64,000 nt of DNA from Siphonodentalium dalli (taxonomy: Eukaryota; Mollusca; Scaphopoda; Gadilida; Siphonodentaliidae), in NCBI GenBank assembly GCA_032622095.1, contig CP136061.1, positions 25,418,991 to 25,482,990 of the forward strand, read 5' to 3'. Below are positions 46,429 through 60,056 of the stretch, in pieces. The translations under genes were made by a program, and so were the position numbers. The notes beneath the pieces are model-generated. The model did not search any database, had not been told where the DNA came from, and saw only the letters and a list, made by a program, of their open reading frames with translations. Each line of letters starts with the position of its first letter. Position 1 is the stretch's first letter.

Positions 46429-47636
46429 TATAGCCCCATTAAGTGCCTATATGAGATCCAAGTAACATAAACATGACGTTTTTGCAGTAATGACTTTTGG
46501 AATTGTTAAATATATAGCCTAGATCTGGGATTTTAAAGTCTCATGTAAAAAAGTTTCGATAGGGTGTAAACAAATTTTTTTTTTTAGCAGTTTCGTTCAC
46601 CCACCCAGCATACTCCCCGTATATATGCCACAACAAGAACATTTATAACAAACAACAATACGAAGTGTGTATATTTAAATTGTGTATGTTGGATCGGGAA
46701 TTGCTCACGTCCGATACGATTTTTTTTCCCTGTGTAGTGTCGATTGAAGTTAATGATCTCATATCGAAAGTCAACACTATATATAAGCTGGGTTTAACGC
46801 ATGCTGTGTTATTTTCCAGTTGGTGGCCATTGCAGCCTAAAATTGTAACGTGAGGAAATATGTTACTTTCGCCATGACAGTAATTGTGCCGACTCAGACA
46901 TTGAGGTACTTCACGTTATGCATGCGACACATTTCAAGTACACTTAGTTCATACATTATTATAAACAGTATAATCCGTTTTGAATTAATGCTGGCATACC
47001 TTGCTAATGCAGAAACTTAAAGCCCTCCACTCGTATGTATGTGATCCACACTTCCTTCAGCACAGCACGCGCGATAAATCGCATGACTATATCTACATAA
47101 TGAGAATCCCCGACAAAGAGCTCGCCAAGTACACGAGGACTGTATCATATCGATCGAGTCAAAAGTCCAACTTTATTATTTACACATGAATACGGCGTGT
47201 ACTTGTGTGCGATACAATTTTGTAAGATACTAGCCACGCATGGGCCTATATGAACAAGTAAACTGTCAGCTATAATGCTGCGATGTTGATGGGTTCTGAT
47301 GATATGGTGGTAAAACAAAAGTATGCTGTTAAGTAACGCTGAATCGAGTATCTGGCGAAGGTTATAACGGCGTTAGTTTTGAACATTTTTAACAAAAACA
47401 AATAACAAAAAAGAAATACACTCACCATGGACCTATTTCAGCACCAGATTCGCGCTCTTTATAGATGTGTTTCACTGTGGCCCGTGTCATCAAACAGAAT
47501 GAAGGGTATAAGTCCACTATGGGCTTATATCAGAACAACATAAGTCCAATATGAACCTATGTCAATATTTAGGTCCAATGTGAACCTATTTGCCCCATGA
47601 TATATTAAAGTAGCACAGTGAGTAGCATATGATCAA
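46429..47636. other. Intergenic, no gene seen
   Basis: AT-rich sequence with a T-run near 46576. No exon or repeat recognised. Confidence 0.45.
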
Positions 47637-48393
47637 TATAAACACCTCGAAAAAAGAAAGTCCCCCCTAATATATTCTGTAATATTTTAAGAGATATTTA
47701 ATGGATTTTGACGAAACTTTCTACAATTGATTTGTGGAACCAGAGACATCAAGTGTGCGAAGTGATAAATGGCTGGGTGAGCACGCATTGAATGGAAGAG
47801 GGGCACTTTTCAAAAGTTGCAAAAACACAGGGATAATGATCACAGTCATACGGCTGTGCCTTGGTCTCCCACTTCTCACACGGGCTTCGGCCATCCTTAT
47901 CTGTTGGTACCTCAATGGCCTACATGGTTGGAAACATGCTTTACTGAAAAATGGCTTCAAAGCGACTGAGTTCAATACTCTGTGTTGCTCACTGGATGAA
48001 ACTTCAAGGTGTCATTCCAAAGGAATGTGGTTAGACCGTATGATCTCTGGGTATGCAGCGGACACATTGTGTCCCGCAGATGACACGCATGTTATCGTGG
48101 ACTCACAGTGTCACTTTTGGACCACATTTACAGTCAGTTACGTGTGTGAACAATGGAACACTGGAGTGACTGTCCACTCTTCGTCAGTGTTTTGCAACTT
48201 TTGAAAAGCACCCCTCTTCCATTCAATTCGTGCTCTGTCGGCCACAATATAACTCACAGGACGGTGCCTCGCACAGGGTGTGTCTCAGATATCACTAAAC
48301 AGTTGCGTGAAGTTTCATCAAAATCCATCCAATATCTCATAAAATATTAACCAATATATTAGGGGGGGACTTTTTTTTGTTGAGGTGTTTATA
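47637..48393. mobile_element. TIR element with ~190-bp arms (possible Tc1/mariner type)
   Basis: TATAAACACCTC at the left and GAGGTGTTTATA at the right open inverted arms. They continue through AAGTCCCCCCTAATATAT, GGATTTTGA-GAAACTT and GAATGGAAGAGGGGC-TTTTC. TA-type flanks fit Tc1/mariner. The ~360-bp centre, read on the minus strand, has a short RSGRPR motif reminiscent of Tc1 N-termini but no DDE core. Open frames inside are probably relics. Confidence 0.7.
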
Positions 48394-50967
48394 TAACGAG
48401 CAGAATCTGTCTGTCATGTGAGTGAAGGGTACACAGGGACCACATGCCACTAACAAACAAAGGGCCCGCAGGTTCATCTGACAGCGAATAAAGGCTCCAG
48501 AAGGGAGTCTGTTTTATGCAGCTAATTATATATATGCGTAGCATCTGTCAAATTAAATGTGGTGACTGGGGGTACCCCGGTGGATGTTATAAGGTTATAA
48601 GGGCGTTAGGTTTTTTGTTGTTAAATAAATTGAACGAGTTCAATCGTAAAATAAATTTAATATTAAAAAAAAAATCAAAATGTTTATAAGATAAAACCCA
48701 CCTTAAGCCACCGAATATAGGCCCTCGAATGGAGCATGTTTAAGCTAGTCCATTTCTGGTTTGATTCAATTCAAGAATAGTGAAATTCATTCATAGAAAG
48801 CAAACCTCATATTTGACATGATAATATACAAAGTTATAACATATACAATCGTATATCTGGTTATGACCTATTATATGTATGTTGCTACCCCATACTGTAC
48901 GGTGTCCTACATGTATGTCAACCACGGAGGTGACGTACATATCTGTATGGAAACGCTAAATTAGCAATTAGGACTGTTTGGTGCAATAACATGGTGCCTA
49001 TATGAAGGGGGCATGCAAATTCCATGCAGCGCCCTCTGCGTTAACACTGCGATATAGCAGTGCCGCAAGGATGGTACTCTTCGGACCGATACTTCTATTT
49101 TTACATATAGTAAACTATATTTAGTCACCTATTATCTTATTTTGACCACCAACACTTTGCAATAATGGCAATTCTTTCGGTATTGATAAGAACAATATGT
49201 ATATTCACAATGCACTCTATATATATGGTCACTATTTAACATGTGTGCACATACATGCATGCTTTGTGTTACACAACAAACTAATTGTATGCTCTTCATG
49301 TTGGAGGTCAATAAATTATATATAGACAATTTTAATCCTAAAACATAAGAACTAAGAACACGTAAGAAATCCTTACCAAATGTCCTTATTGCAGTAAAAT
49401 ATCAGCGGAGCGATGGGAGATAACTCTGCCTGGAGTTTGGATGGGGACATGTTGTCAAACGTGGTCGGTGAGTAGAGTTACTGATGTCTACAGTGTACAA
49501 CAAGACAGTCGATGACTGTGGGGTCGCTCAACAGACTGTAACGACGGAAAAGATTGGGACTATGAAGACTACAAGTTGTTCTAAATAGGCACAAGTAGCG
49601 AGTCTTCGTTGAACGGTGTGAGGGGATATGGGCGTGTCCACCATAACATTTCTAACTGCACATCCCTCCCCTCCCCAGTAGATCATTGCCCATTACCTCC
49701 TAATTGGACCAAACTAAATTACAACTGGTATCTCAAGATCTCCAACTGTTGGAAATAAAAAAACCTTACTGATAATACCGGTATATATCAAAATTACTAC
49801 ATGTAATATGGCAATCTATACACATGCAAGTACCAAATATGAATTCATGGCATAGATAAGGTGCGGGAGTGTTAAATATCCTATCTCTGTCCATATTTGA
49901 ACCAAATATAAATCCCAATCTATGATATCCATTGATCTAGTAATTTCAAAGAGTATATTATAGAAGTTGACGTGAGTTCATTTTCCTCAACATAAGTCAA
50001 AAAATTAAGGGAGGGGTTATCAACATGGCACCTCTAATCAGACATCATTATCACAGATAAAAGGAGTTATTAGCCTATATAACATAATATTGTGACACCT
50101 GCCTGTACAACTGCATAGAACACAGCATATACGAATTAATCTAATTTAAATTGAAATGAATGACACCAGTAAACATTATGAAGCTATTTCTGTTATTTGT
50201 TTAACAAATACTGTCAGATAAGACATCATTTTATACACACGAGACATTGGAGAGAATGGCAGGTAGACAATATTTATATTGTGTCAGTGAAGGAGATGAC
50301 TTCTCAAATGATATTGCGTCTTAGGAATGTGAAAGAACAACATTTGGACCGGAATAACATCAATCACCAGACATCATCATCAACATTCTTATTATTACAT
50401 GTACATTATATCTGTTAATCATCTTGTTTAAACATTTGTGTAAATATTGTCGGGAGAGGGGCCACCTTAAGTTGTTATAACTTGTCCCCCAATCCCTTGT
50501 AAACTGAGTTACAATAAATATGTTTAAACTAGAACAACATTTGTAACAGGGGTACACGTACTTACTCGACCCTTCAATTGGCAAGGGTAACTATGCCTGT
50601 TCGTGATTTTTCTTCCCTGGACCGATCTCAACTAAATGTTGTGGGGTGAGTCGGTGTACATTTGCGGATGTTACAACATGGTTAGTGTTTCAAAATTTAA
50701 ATTTAAAATTTCATTTTCTAAAAAAAAAACATTTGTTTTTCAATTTAAAATTATTTTGTCTTTTGTTAACAAATTGAGCAAGGAGTTCTGATTTTATTTT
50801 CCTTTGAGTGCTCCGCCCACATTTGACACAGTGATGTCATTTGAACAAATCTGTACCCCAGTCACACTTCATACCAATTATGAACACATTTGGCCCAATG
50901 GTACTTGAGAGGAAGTCGTTATAAGAATTACTATGGTTATGGTCCTGGCTTCGCAACATAATCACGG
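48394..50967. other. Intergenic; one candidate minus-strand exon
   Basis: Mostly featureless. Minus strand 49450-49377 has an ATG in ACAACATGT, an open 24-codon frame and a TTTG-GTAAGG donor, so it could be a first exon of some minus-strand transcript. An A-run lies at about 50721. Confidence 0.35.
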
Positions 50968-51412
50968 GGCTCAGTACGCGTGTTCATTGCTTCATGTGCT
51001 TAATTTAGTGAGCGCGAACAAATTTCCATTTCTGATTATCGATCGGAATGGCATACCGAGATGTCTCTCAAATAAGATCAAGCTTCAAAATCGATCCCGA
51101 TGTTCGCCCATGTCGGGGTTCGAACCCGTACCAACCTCAGCTAGCCATGATCTGCCATGTTTTTTTATTGGAATAAAACAATGTACTTCCTGCAAAATTG
51201 CTTATGTGACCATATACGATTACTGGTACTGACGTATACATATATCATAATTATGGAGGCACGGACTGAGTATGAGTGTCCATTGCTTCATGCGTGATTA
51301 ATTTAGTGAGCGCGCACAGTTTTCCATTTCTTATCGAAATGTCCATGTATCGATCGGAATGGTACACTGAGATATCGCTCAACTCAGATCAAGCTTCAAA
51401 ATCGATCCCTCC
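50968..51412 (+). repeat. Diverged direct repeat of ~140 bp
   Basis: Copies at about 50970-51096 and 51268-51408 share CATTGCTTCATG, TTAATTTAGTGAGCGCG, ATCGATCGGAATGG and AGATCAAGCTTCAAAATCGA. Confidence 0.85.
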
Positions 51413-52249
51413 CCCTGATTTTGGTTACACTGTTGTGCTGAAATTGACATCAGTCAGATATTTTCCAGATTGGAAGGGTGCTTGATGAGACATATCCAAC
51501 AGTTTGTGATATCATTCGGAACATTCCAGCACAAGAGGGTGGTGCGAGAACTTGGAAGGGGAGTTGTGTCTGGCTTGGAAAAACGAGGTGGGTCGCCACC
51601 AACAGACTTTCTGGTCACATCTGTGTTATTGTCTATTTCTCATGTTGTCTAAACATAAATTAATTAGTTAATTAAATGGCCATATAAATATACAACATTT
51701 ATTATTCTTCAAACAGGACCATAATGGTCCATATATGCCTATGTCATGCTGTGTGAAGGTAAATATGTTCGAGAAATATGCGCGTCAATCGTTACCAATT
51801 TTTCGTCAAGTTACCTTCCCACAAAAAACTCTCGTCCTCGTTACAAATTGCTAAGTAAATATTCGGATTTCTTGAAACCGGTTGCTTGGCGGTGGTTGTA
51901 CCAAAAACACAACACACACTAAAATGTAGGTAGCTATGTTATAAAGACATTTTGTCGCCGTTTTCTTGAGCAACCAGTGACAAGTCCTCGTTGCACGGAT
52001 GACCAGCGTGGTATTCACCTCGGCTACGGGGACATCATTCAAAGGAAGTCCCTTTACCGAGAATTGGGACGCGTATCAGTCTGAAGATCCTCGTCTAGCC
52101 CAGACTAGTTATCGTATCCACGACCTAACCACCTCGGGAATACGGGGACATCTTAACATGAAGCTGTTTCACCGAGAGTTGGGATGTAAAGCTGCATAAC
52201 TATGGCTATTGTTTGCGGATGAATTTGGTTGAAGAGAGATAACCCAATC
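51413..52249. other. Non-coding stretch
   Basis: Contains two related blocks with ACGGGGACATC and CACCGAGAGTTGGGA / TACCGAGAATTGGGA at about 52025 and 52141. No recognisable gene. Confidence 0.4.
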
Positions 52250-53012
52250 CACAAAACAAACATTTTAAATGCACAGGAACCTTGTTTGACTAATCTTAAT
52301 AAGTGAGTGTAGTTTGTTCTTTTCGTGTATACAATTAATACAATATTCCAACACTGACCCTTTGTTTCCGACAACTATACCTAAATAGAAGAAGCGATCA
52401 CCTTAATCCATATGAATGAGAATGAGTCTACAAACAGAGATGTAATGTTATCATTCATTGTGATTTCAGAGAAAGAAGCAATTACCTTTTATTGATGAAA
52501 ATATTATTCCAGATCTCAATAAGTTTTTTCTAAAAATGTCAAAGCCGAGTACTTTGCGAAAGGTGTCGGGAAGGAAATGTTTAACCTTACCGTCCAGTCC
52601 GTCCCATATGCAACATGTCAGAGCTCAATATCAGCTCCACTGAGTGCTGAAAGGTACATAGGTGTTGAAAATGTGTTGAATGGTACACATGGTCTGCTGT
52701 CGGCGCTAACGCAGTTACTGAACATCAAAACGGTTTACTGAGTAATTCATGCATGACATTTCACCAACGCCAGTTGCTTGATTCAAGATTATTAATATTT
52801 GATTTTGACCTCTTATGTCACATATATGTGTTTTAAGTGAGTGAACAAAAGATTTAGTAGATTCAGATTTAGAACGTCTGGCACCCATCAGCATGTTAAA
52901 ATGTATAAGAACCCTGTTTGACTACTCTTAATAAGTGAGTATAGTTTGCTCTGTTCGTGTATACAACCAATAAAATATTCCAACACTGTCACTTTGTTTC
53001 CAACAAACAGAA
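52250..53012 (+). repeat. Direct repeat of ~130 bp, copies 640 bp apart
   Basis: 52268-52375 and 52902-53010 share CTTAATAAGTGAGT, TTCGTGTATACAA and AATATTCCAACACTG. Confidence 0.85.
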
Positions 53013-53568
53013 GGGAACACCTATGGATATCCCATATCATATACCAGAACACATTCCTAAGCAGATACAATATATCGTGGCAATGCTACACGTAATGCAA
53101 ATTGGTAAAATATTGGTTATATTTAAAAATGCATAATCCGATTAAGCGCCCCTCAAGCCGACGGTATCGGACCAAATTGCGGATGACGATGGATAACTCT
53201 AAAATCAAGAGGCAAATTGTACCGTTGTCCAGTGGTGAATGTAGAGTTGTGTACGGGAATAATGAAGAGTCCAGAAGTTTTGATATTTGTTATTATTAAC
53301 AAGTCTCTGTCGGCAAGCACTATATGTTTTATAGACATGTTGGTGGTAGAAAGGTTCAAGGTGAAATAAACTTTCCTCTCGAACGGGTAGTTATTTAAAG
53401 AGGTGGTGGTATCATGTGTCCAAGTAAGGTCTGAGGTATCATTGATATCCATGTTATTACACTTTCCATATGGCCCCTGTTTGTGAATGTTTATTTGAGC
53501 TATGTTTTTGTATTGTGGGCGATAATCGCCACGCTGCGCTCGCTTCGCTCTTTGTGATTCCAACATAT
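53013..53568. other. Unassigned open frames
   Basis: A minus-strand 137-codon frame (53566-53153) overlaps a plus-strand 65-codon frame. Neither shows a domain I recognise, and the minus frame begins in the palindromic CGCTGCGCTCGCTTCGC. Probably chance or relic. Confidence 0.2.
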
Positions 53569-54021
53569 CTGGGAAATGTGAAAATTCAGCTACAGTAGCT
53601 GAATTCAGCTATATATCTCTAGAATAGTTTTATGCAACACGAAAAGTTTAGAAAATGCGCATCATAGACGAGCTACCGATGTCATCATCTATTTTCTGAA
53701 TGATTGAATTGGGCATTATTACCTCGACAAAGTGCTGCCTCTTCACGGTAAAAGACTGCTAATATTAGTTGAACTACTAGTATATAGGTAGTGTTCCGTA
53801 AGGTCACATCGAATCATCGCTATGCGTCGTTATTAATCGCTCACTCACTTTAGGGTTACTGGTCTGATTATTTTTATGGACTCGATATTCTACATAATTT
53901 AAATGCAACTTCTGCTTATTAATTCCGATCATGGCAGAATATAATCTGAAATGTACCGGCAGCTGAATTCAGCCATATTCATAATATTGCAATTAGTAGC
54001 TGAATTTGCACTTTTCCCAGA
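53569..54021. mobile_element. TIR element built from AGCTGAATT motifs
   Basis: TCTGGGAAATGTGAAAATTC on the left and the inverse TCTGGGAAAAGTGCAAATTC on the right. AGCTGAATTCAGCT palindromes follow at both ends. The 453-bp interior is non-coding. Confidence 0.75.
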
Positions 54022-56183
54022 CGTGACTAAATTAGAAATTCGATTAAAACCCCATTTTGGGACTTTGTGTCCAGTAACTGTGATGTGTTTTGACAAGCAT
54101 GTCACAATTATAAATTAACAGTAGGCTCTAACACTCACTGACAAAAGCTAAACGCCCTGCGATTTCTGCACGAATATGACCCCGACTGCCATGCTGAACG
54201 ATTGAAATTTCAATTGTCCGGGTCGTCTCGTCGCCCTTTGTCGGTTTTCGTCGATTGACATTTGGTCCTATTCACAAACAAACCGAAATTGGGCATTCTT
54301 AACTTTATTGCAACACTATATTATTCCTACACTTCCATGGAATCGACGGGCTCAGAAAATACGACACTCCGAGTCACGTAGCGTCTTTCACAAAACTGAT
54401 GGCACATTGCCATAAGAATATATATTCTCACAGTGCTGGTCAAACAATGGCGGACAACAACAAGTTTTACTTCGCATAGATAATTCCACAACGAGGCACC
54501 AATCAATAACGTGCCGTAGAAACGTCACAATACTAATGTGCATGTAGGTGTAATTCAAGTGTTACAGACCATCGTATCGTGTGTCCATGTTATTCTTAAA
54601 GTCTAGTATTAAGATTTCAGAACACTGCGAATGTGTTACAATCGGATCCAAGTGTAATATGCAGCACTGTATAAGTGCTGGGGAAATATAACACTGTGTT
54701 AGTGTATCCATTGTAACACTTGAATGTTTAGTGTGTTATACACTATATGCACGTAGTAGACGCTCCAACATTAGAATAGTTGGTGTCGTATCTCTATGAC
54801 AAATGCTACAATACGGACAAGAAAGACTAACGTCAGATCCATGACACGAGTCTTAGTTATAAATGTGGACATTCAGTTCGATCCTGTTACGAAATTCAAC
54901 AGCATTGAGTATCATATAGTCTGAATTTAATTTCATTACTGTGTATATATGTATTTGTAATATGAAACTAAGAGTTCCTAGGATAGGTTTCATAAAATCA
55001 ACCAACCAATCAATATATGTACATCTGGCACGTTTTGATAATCAGTTTGCCTCAAATCTCACGTTGAGTGAGTAAATTACATGTGTCCATCATTATAAGG
55101 TGATTTACAGATCAGAGTTTGTGATCTTTTCCTGAAATCGTTGAAACCACTTGCATGCAGTAAAACTGGCTTCTTACACTCTTATCTGCACTTTTAACAC
55201 ATAATTGTTGTCATCAGAAACGTTCTATCCAGCAGCATACATTTCACCACAATCATCCACACAACCCAATATTATTATGATGCTCCATATATACACAATT
55301 ATTCCACTTTGAATTGTTACCAACACAAACAAGATATCAACACTTATTTAGATACATGGACATTATTAGACGGCATTGGTCGAATTGGTACAGGAAATAC
55401 AGCTATAGCTATATATTGCCTGCATATATGTACATGTATCTCCCATTCACAAATTGATACATGTCCATTCCATCGAGTCCTCTTGGGCAACATACGTTGT
55501 ACCACGGTCATCCACATTTTCCAAATTCCCAATGACATGAACGCCTTTGGAATGGTCGGAGTTATCCATATTATAAAGCCCATATCGCTATACACATCTG
55601 AAAAAGATAATATTCAGACATTACTTCTTTAATTGGTGAATATTAATCGGAGGGTCTTGGGCCAGGTCTTGTACCTTAAGTTTGGAAAGTCCCTCTAGAA
55701 CCAAAGAACTGTATTCCGATTAATTTACCAACAGACAATTCTAAACGCTAATGGACGACAACATTCATGGCCAGTCGTTCTAATTGACTACCATTTTGCC
55801 AAGAACTGTGCGAAAATTGGCAACAAAACTACCGCCCTAATTCTCCATTATGTCAATAAGTTTTAGTGCCGGAATTGTTCTCAAAGCACTAAGGAAATTT
55901 GACATTGGTCGATCGCAGCTTCATTTTCGTCAAAAAAAACTCCGCTCTAATTATAGAACTAGTACCCAGCCGGTAACAGAGTCAGAAAGGATTGTGACTG
56001 GTGCACTCTGACAGAGATTGTAACAACACAGACAATCCATAGTGGTTGATAATGGTCAGCCAGTAGTTATTTCGTAACGAAATAACATCCACAGAGCAAC
56101 ACATCATTACATCGGGAAGTTCGTTGTTATATTGCTTTAGTAATTATTTTAGTATAATTATAATATAATAATATAAGCATTTA
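54022..56183. other. Intergenic, no gene seen
   Basis: Short open frames only. 55309-55632 has no known domain and overlaps an opposite-strand frame. Confidence 0.4.
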
Positions 56184-56598
56184 TGACCCGCCATATCAAA
56201 TCCAGTCGTAAGTCGGGATTTTTTTTACTCTGTGCCAAAGCATTCTCTTATATATAAGAGAATGCATTGGCCTAACAATTTTTTACAATTTTAATAATTT
56301 TTTCTTGTATTCTTTAACAATTTTATAATTTCACCCATACAGAGCCCCAGACAAACATGAGCAGACGACACTCTTCTATATATGTGTGGGGCTCCCTGCA
56401 GGGTAATGGGTGGATTTATTTTATGTCCTTAAAATTGTAAGAAACATTTATTTTTTTTTAAAATGATAAAAATTTGTTAGGCCAATGCATTCTCTTATAT
56501 ATGCGAGGCGGCCTATGGTTGACTCGCATATATAAGAGAATGCATTGGCACAGGGTAAAAAAATACCGACTTCCGACTGGATTTGATATGGCGGGTCA
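56184..56598. mobile_element. Palindromic MITE family D, copy 3
   Basis: TGACCCGCCATATCAAATCC start and inverse end. The first hairpin has collapsed to a short TATATAAGAGAATG palindrome; the second is intact with a few substitutions. Confidence 0.88.
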
Positions 56599-57330
56599 GT
56601 GGGTCATATTTGTTTATGATCGGAGTTGAATATCAACGGAACTTTGAGTTTGACTGGGAAGCAGTTCCGTGTCGACATTGAGATGACTGGTGACTTTATG
56701 CATATTTGGGAGATCCTGTGTGTCTTTTTCCACGTCTACGATATCATTTGTGTCTTTTTGCGTGAAACCACGTGACAAAGACTAATCGGGGGGGAGGGGG
56801 TGTGACATGGGTTCAAATCCGGGCTTTGTCTCAAACTTTCAATAGGGAGTTGTGTGGCTTTAATTTGTAACGATGAGTGTCCATAACATCCATTAAACTC
56901 TGCTGTCTTAATTTGGTTTGTTCTCATTCAACACTAATGCACACTGATTATATATAATACACCAAATACAAATTGATTTCCTCTGGCACCTCCAAGCCAC
57001 GATCAGCATATTATATAACACATCCTGGTACATGTAGCTGAATAGTCATTGAGAATTGAAGAAAAATTCACGAAAAATGCACAAACGTGTAACCCGACGA
57101 GAAACATCAATTATAGCATGTGAAAGGTTACGGATGTCAACTGGGAGAATAATTTATGGGAGGGTTTGGTGTTCTTTCGATGTCATTGTTCTCCTTTTAT
57201 GGGGTAGTGTGACGTTTATTGAAACTGCAGTATAGCCAAGATTTAATAGACAACATAAATTTATTAAATGCCATATACCCGTATATATAATGTTAGCTCT
57301 CCACAAGGAGCTCTCAAATGCAAAGTCGAT
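56599..57330. other. Intergenic, no gene seen
   Basis: Includes a G-run near 56790 and a tRNA-box-B-like GGGTTCAAATCC at about 56811 with no cloverleaf around it. Confidence 0.45.
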
Positions 57331-57830
57331 GTTTTATGTACCGGTAGTCATATGTGGTCATGATTAAAAACCACATAATTTAATATGTCTTCATTTGGTG
57401 TTTTATGTACTGGTAGTCACACGTCACACATATGTGGTCATGATTAAAAACCACATAATTTAATATGTCTTCATTTGGTGTTTTATGTACTGGTAGTCAC
57501 ATGTCACACATATGTGGTCATGATTAAAAACCACATAATTTAATATGTCTGCAATGCACAGTTCGTGTTTTATGTACTGGTAGTGACATGTCACACATAT
57601 GTGGTCATGATTAAAACCCACATAATTTAATATGTCTTCAATTCACAGTTGGTGTTTTGTGTACTGGTAATCATATGGCACATATATATGACCATAATTA
57701 AATATCACAGAAGTAAATATGTCTGTAATGTGAAGTTGAGGTTTTATGAACCGATAGTCACATGCTGCGTATACATGTACATGTATGTGGCCATGATTAA
57801 AAATGGCATAATTTGATAGAAAACACAAAT
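57331..57830 (+). repeat. ~80-bp tandem array, six copies
   Basis: Units contain GTTTTATGTACTGGTAGTCA, CATATGTGGTCATGATTAAA and CACATAATTTAATATGTCT. Inner copies are nearly identical, outer ones diverged. Confidence 0.93.
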
Positions 57831-59595
57831 ACCTGTCAGTAACAGTCATTCTTATATCAGAATAAGTCAGATACTAGATCAACATGACTGAAATTAGTCC
57901 ATGGGCCAAGGCCACACAAATCGAACATATTTATCAAATTTGGGACAAAGGCTCATATTATTTTTCTTAACATATAATACCCACTATCAATTTAAGGTAT
58001 GATCGCCATTTGTTTTAAATGCAGTGTTTTGGTTAAAATCTGACTTTGAAGATGGGTGCCACATAAATAGTATTAAATACCAATCAATTTGTGTTATTAT
58101 TCAATGAGTGGATACGAGAGCAGAATGACGTGAATGAGACCCATAAGTTGGTATCATATATCTTAGAATTGTGATACAAGTACATGTATATACATGTATA
58201 CATACCAAACCAGAAACCTACATGTTCTGAATTCAACTTAATGTTTAACTGTAACAGTACAGTTACGTGTACTTTTAAATTTGTGTGAATTTCCGTTGAA
58301 AGTTGTCTTTTATTGGGAGAGGGGAATCATATCTGGAACAGCTACAAAATTATCTATAATTTCATCCACATAGGCAGTCACTACTATTATTGTCTCAAAA
58401 AGATTGTGACGATTGTTTTAATATTTTTCACAAATTTGGTTGCATAACCTGCAAGATATGTTGAATTCGGCACATAAAACATTTCCAACTTGGAATGTAT
58501 GTGCATGAAGCAAAATTATATAAAGGTGCATGCATATAGTATGATACCAAATCGTGGGCCTCATTCTGCTCCGGTATCCCCTCATTGAACGGTTATCAAA
58601 AGTCAGTTGTTATCAGGAGGTACCCACAGGTACATGTAACAAATATTTTATTACTTACTATAAAAAAGAAAGGTATGCCATTCTGGCGGCCAAATTTAAA
58701 TTTGTATTGCCGTCTTGGCCGGCGGGGGTTAATCTGCACCGATTTAATTCGGGTAAACGGCTAAATATACAACAACTTACGTATACATACAGTATAATAT
58801 GCGATTACCACTGCATATGTTGCTTATTTCCTTATTCCAATAAAAAGTGTATGTATTTGATATCTTAGATGATTTTATATAAGTGACAAGTCAATATTTA
58901 GTCGGTATATTCACAGTGAATTGTAGCTGGCAGCTGATTGGTTGAAATATAAAAATACTTCTTTATTTTTTTTCCGTATGTCACATGACTTTTGTTGATA
59001 CACAAAACGACATGCTGTCAAATATGGACGCTCGAAGTTGCAACCAGGAAGTAAGTTTCAAATTTCCCGCAAATAATCCAGAAATAACGCGGCGAATCGG
59101 TGAACATAAATAATTCACTGCGGGTCCCAGATGAAATACGGATGGATTCCCGATCAAGGTGCAATGTTTTGTCGTTGTAAACAGTTAGTAATACCAAATA
59201 TTGTCAAATTCGAGCAGAGAGGGCACAAGGTAGCACATTTCGTATACTAATCTGTTTTTTAACGTAAGTCATAAAACATTTTGCCATTTACCCGAACAAA
59301 ATCGGTGCACATTAACTCCTACACGGCCGAATCAACAATGGCTGCTCAATCTTGCCACCAGAATGTCCGGCCTTATATGTATATAGTATATATAGAAAAA
59401 AAAATTCACAAGCGCCTGTGGAGGTACCCATCTTCAAAGTGAGACATTTACCAGACAACTGTATTCAAATAAACGGTCAGCCGACCACAGTGTCCTCCGA
59501 AAATGTCTCTTTTTTGGAAAAGGAAGGTGAAAGGTATGTCAGGGTGACGCATTAGCACATGTATTGCCCGGGGAACATCGCGGTTTGGTCGTATC
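57831..59595. other. Intergenic, no gene assigned
   Basis: Contains a 104-codon frame (58554-58868) and a 67-codon frame (59352-59555) without recognisable domains. A plus-strand exon in this area cannot be excluded. Confidence 0.35.
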
Positions 59596-59933
59596 TTGAA
59601 CCGGTTGTTGACAAATGATATACTAACTTCATAATATGGTTGACTGAGAGGCAGCAGTTCATGGGTCAACCTTTCGTGGCTGATGTCCAGTCTAGTGTGA
59701 ATGGCTTTTTACCAGTGTCAAACTTCCACATGAGTGATTACCCTGAGTGAGTGGTGACCTACTTACTAGAATTAGTGTGGTGATATGGTAGGGGTTTGAT
59801 TGGGGATTAGCATTCTATTGTCAACAGAGTCCAGAGCAGTTACAATGGCCAGCTGTTAACCCATGCCTGCTACCACCCACATAGCCATTGTTTAAGCAAG
59901 TATATATATATCATTTGTCAACAACCGGTTCAA
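59596..59933. mobile_element. 338-bp inverted-repeat element
   Basis: 27-bp perfect inverted ends, TTGAACCGGTTGTTGACAAA and its inverse, with no coding interior. Target duplication not clear. A MITE is the simplest explanation. Confidence 0.6.
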
Positions 59934-60056
59934 AGTAATTTTATCAAAGAACACTCAAGAAATATAATATTATTTTTGTAGTACATCATTCATCACAGTG
60001 TTCAGTACATATTCCCATATTTGATTCTTAGATATGGAATTTGTTTTTCTTGGCCC

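Noticed and set aside
47734-48204. 156-codon frame
   Set aside because: Spans the inverted arms of the TIR element. The opposite strand is more transposase-like, and neither is intact.
51117-51131. GGGTTCGAACCCG resembling a tRNA T-arm (also GGGTTCAAATCC at 56811)
   Set aside because: No acceptor, D or anticodon arm folds around either site.
52471-52644. 58-codon open frame after TGTGATTTCAG
   Set aside because: Acceptor-like start and open frame but no homology I recognise and no partner exon.
57331-57830. CRISPR-like spacing
   Set aside because: Head-to-tail tandem units without unique spacers, in a eukaryotic context.
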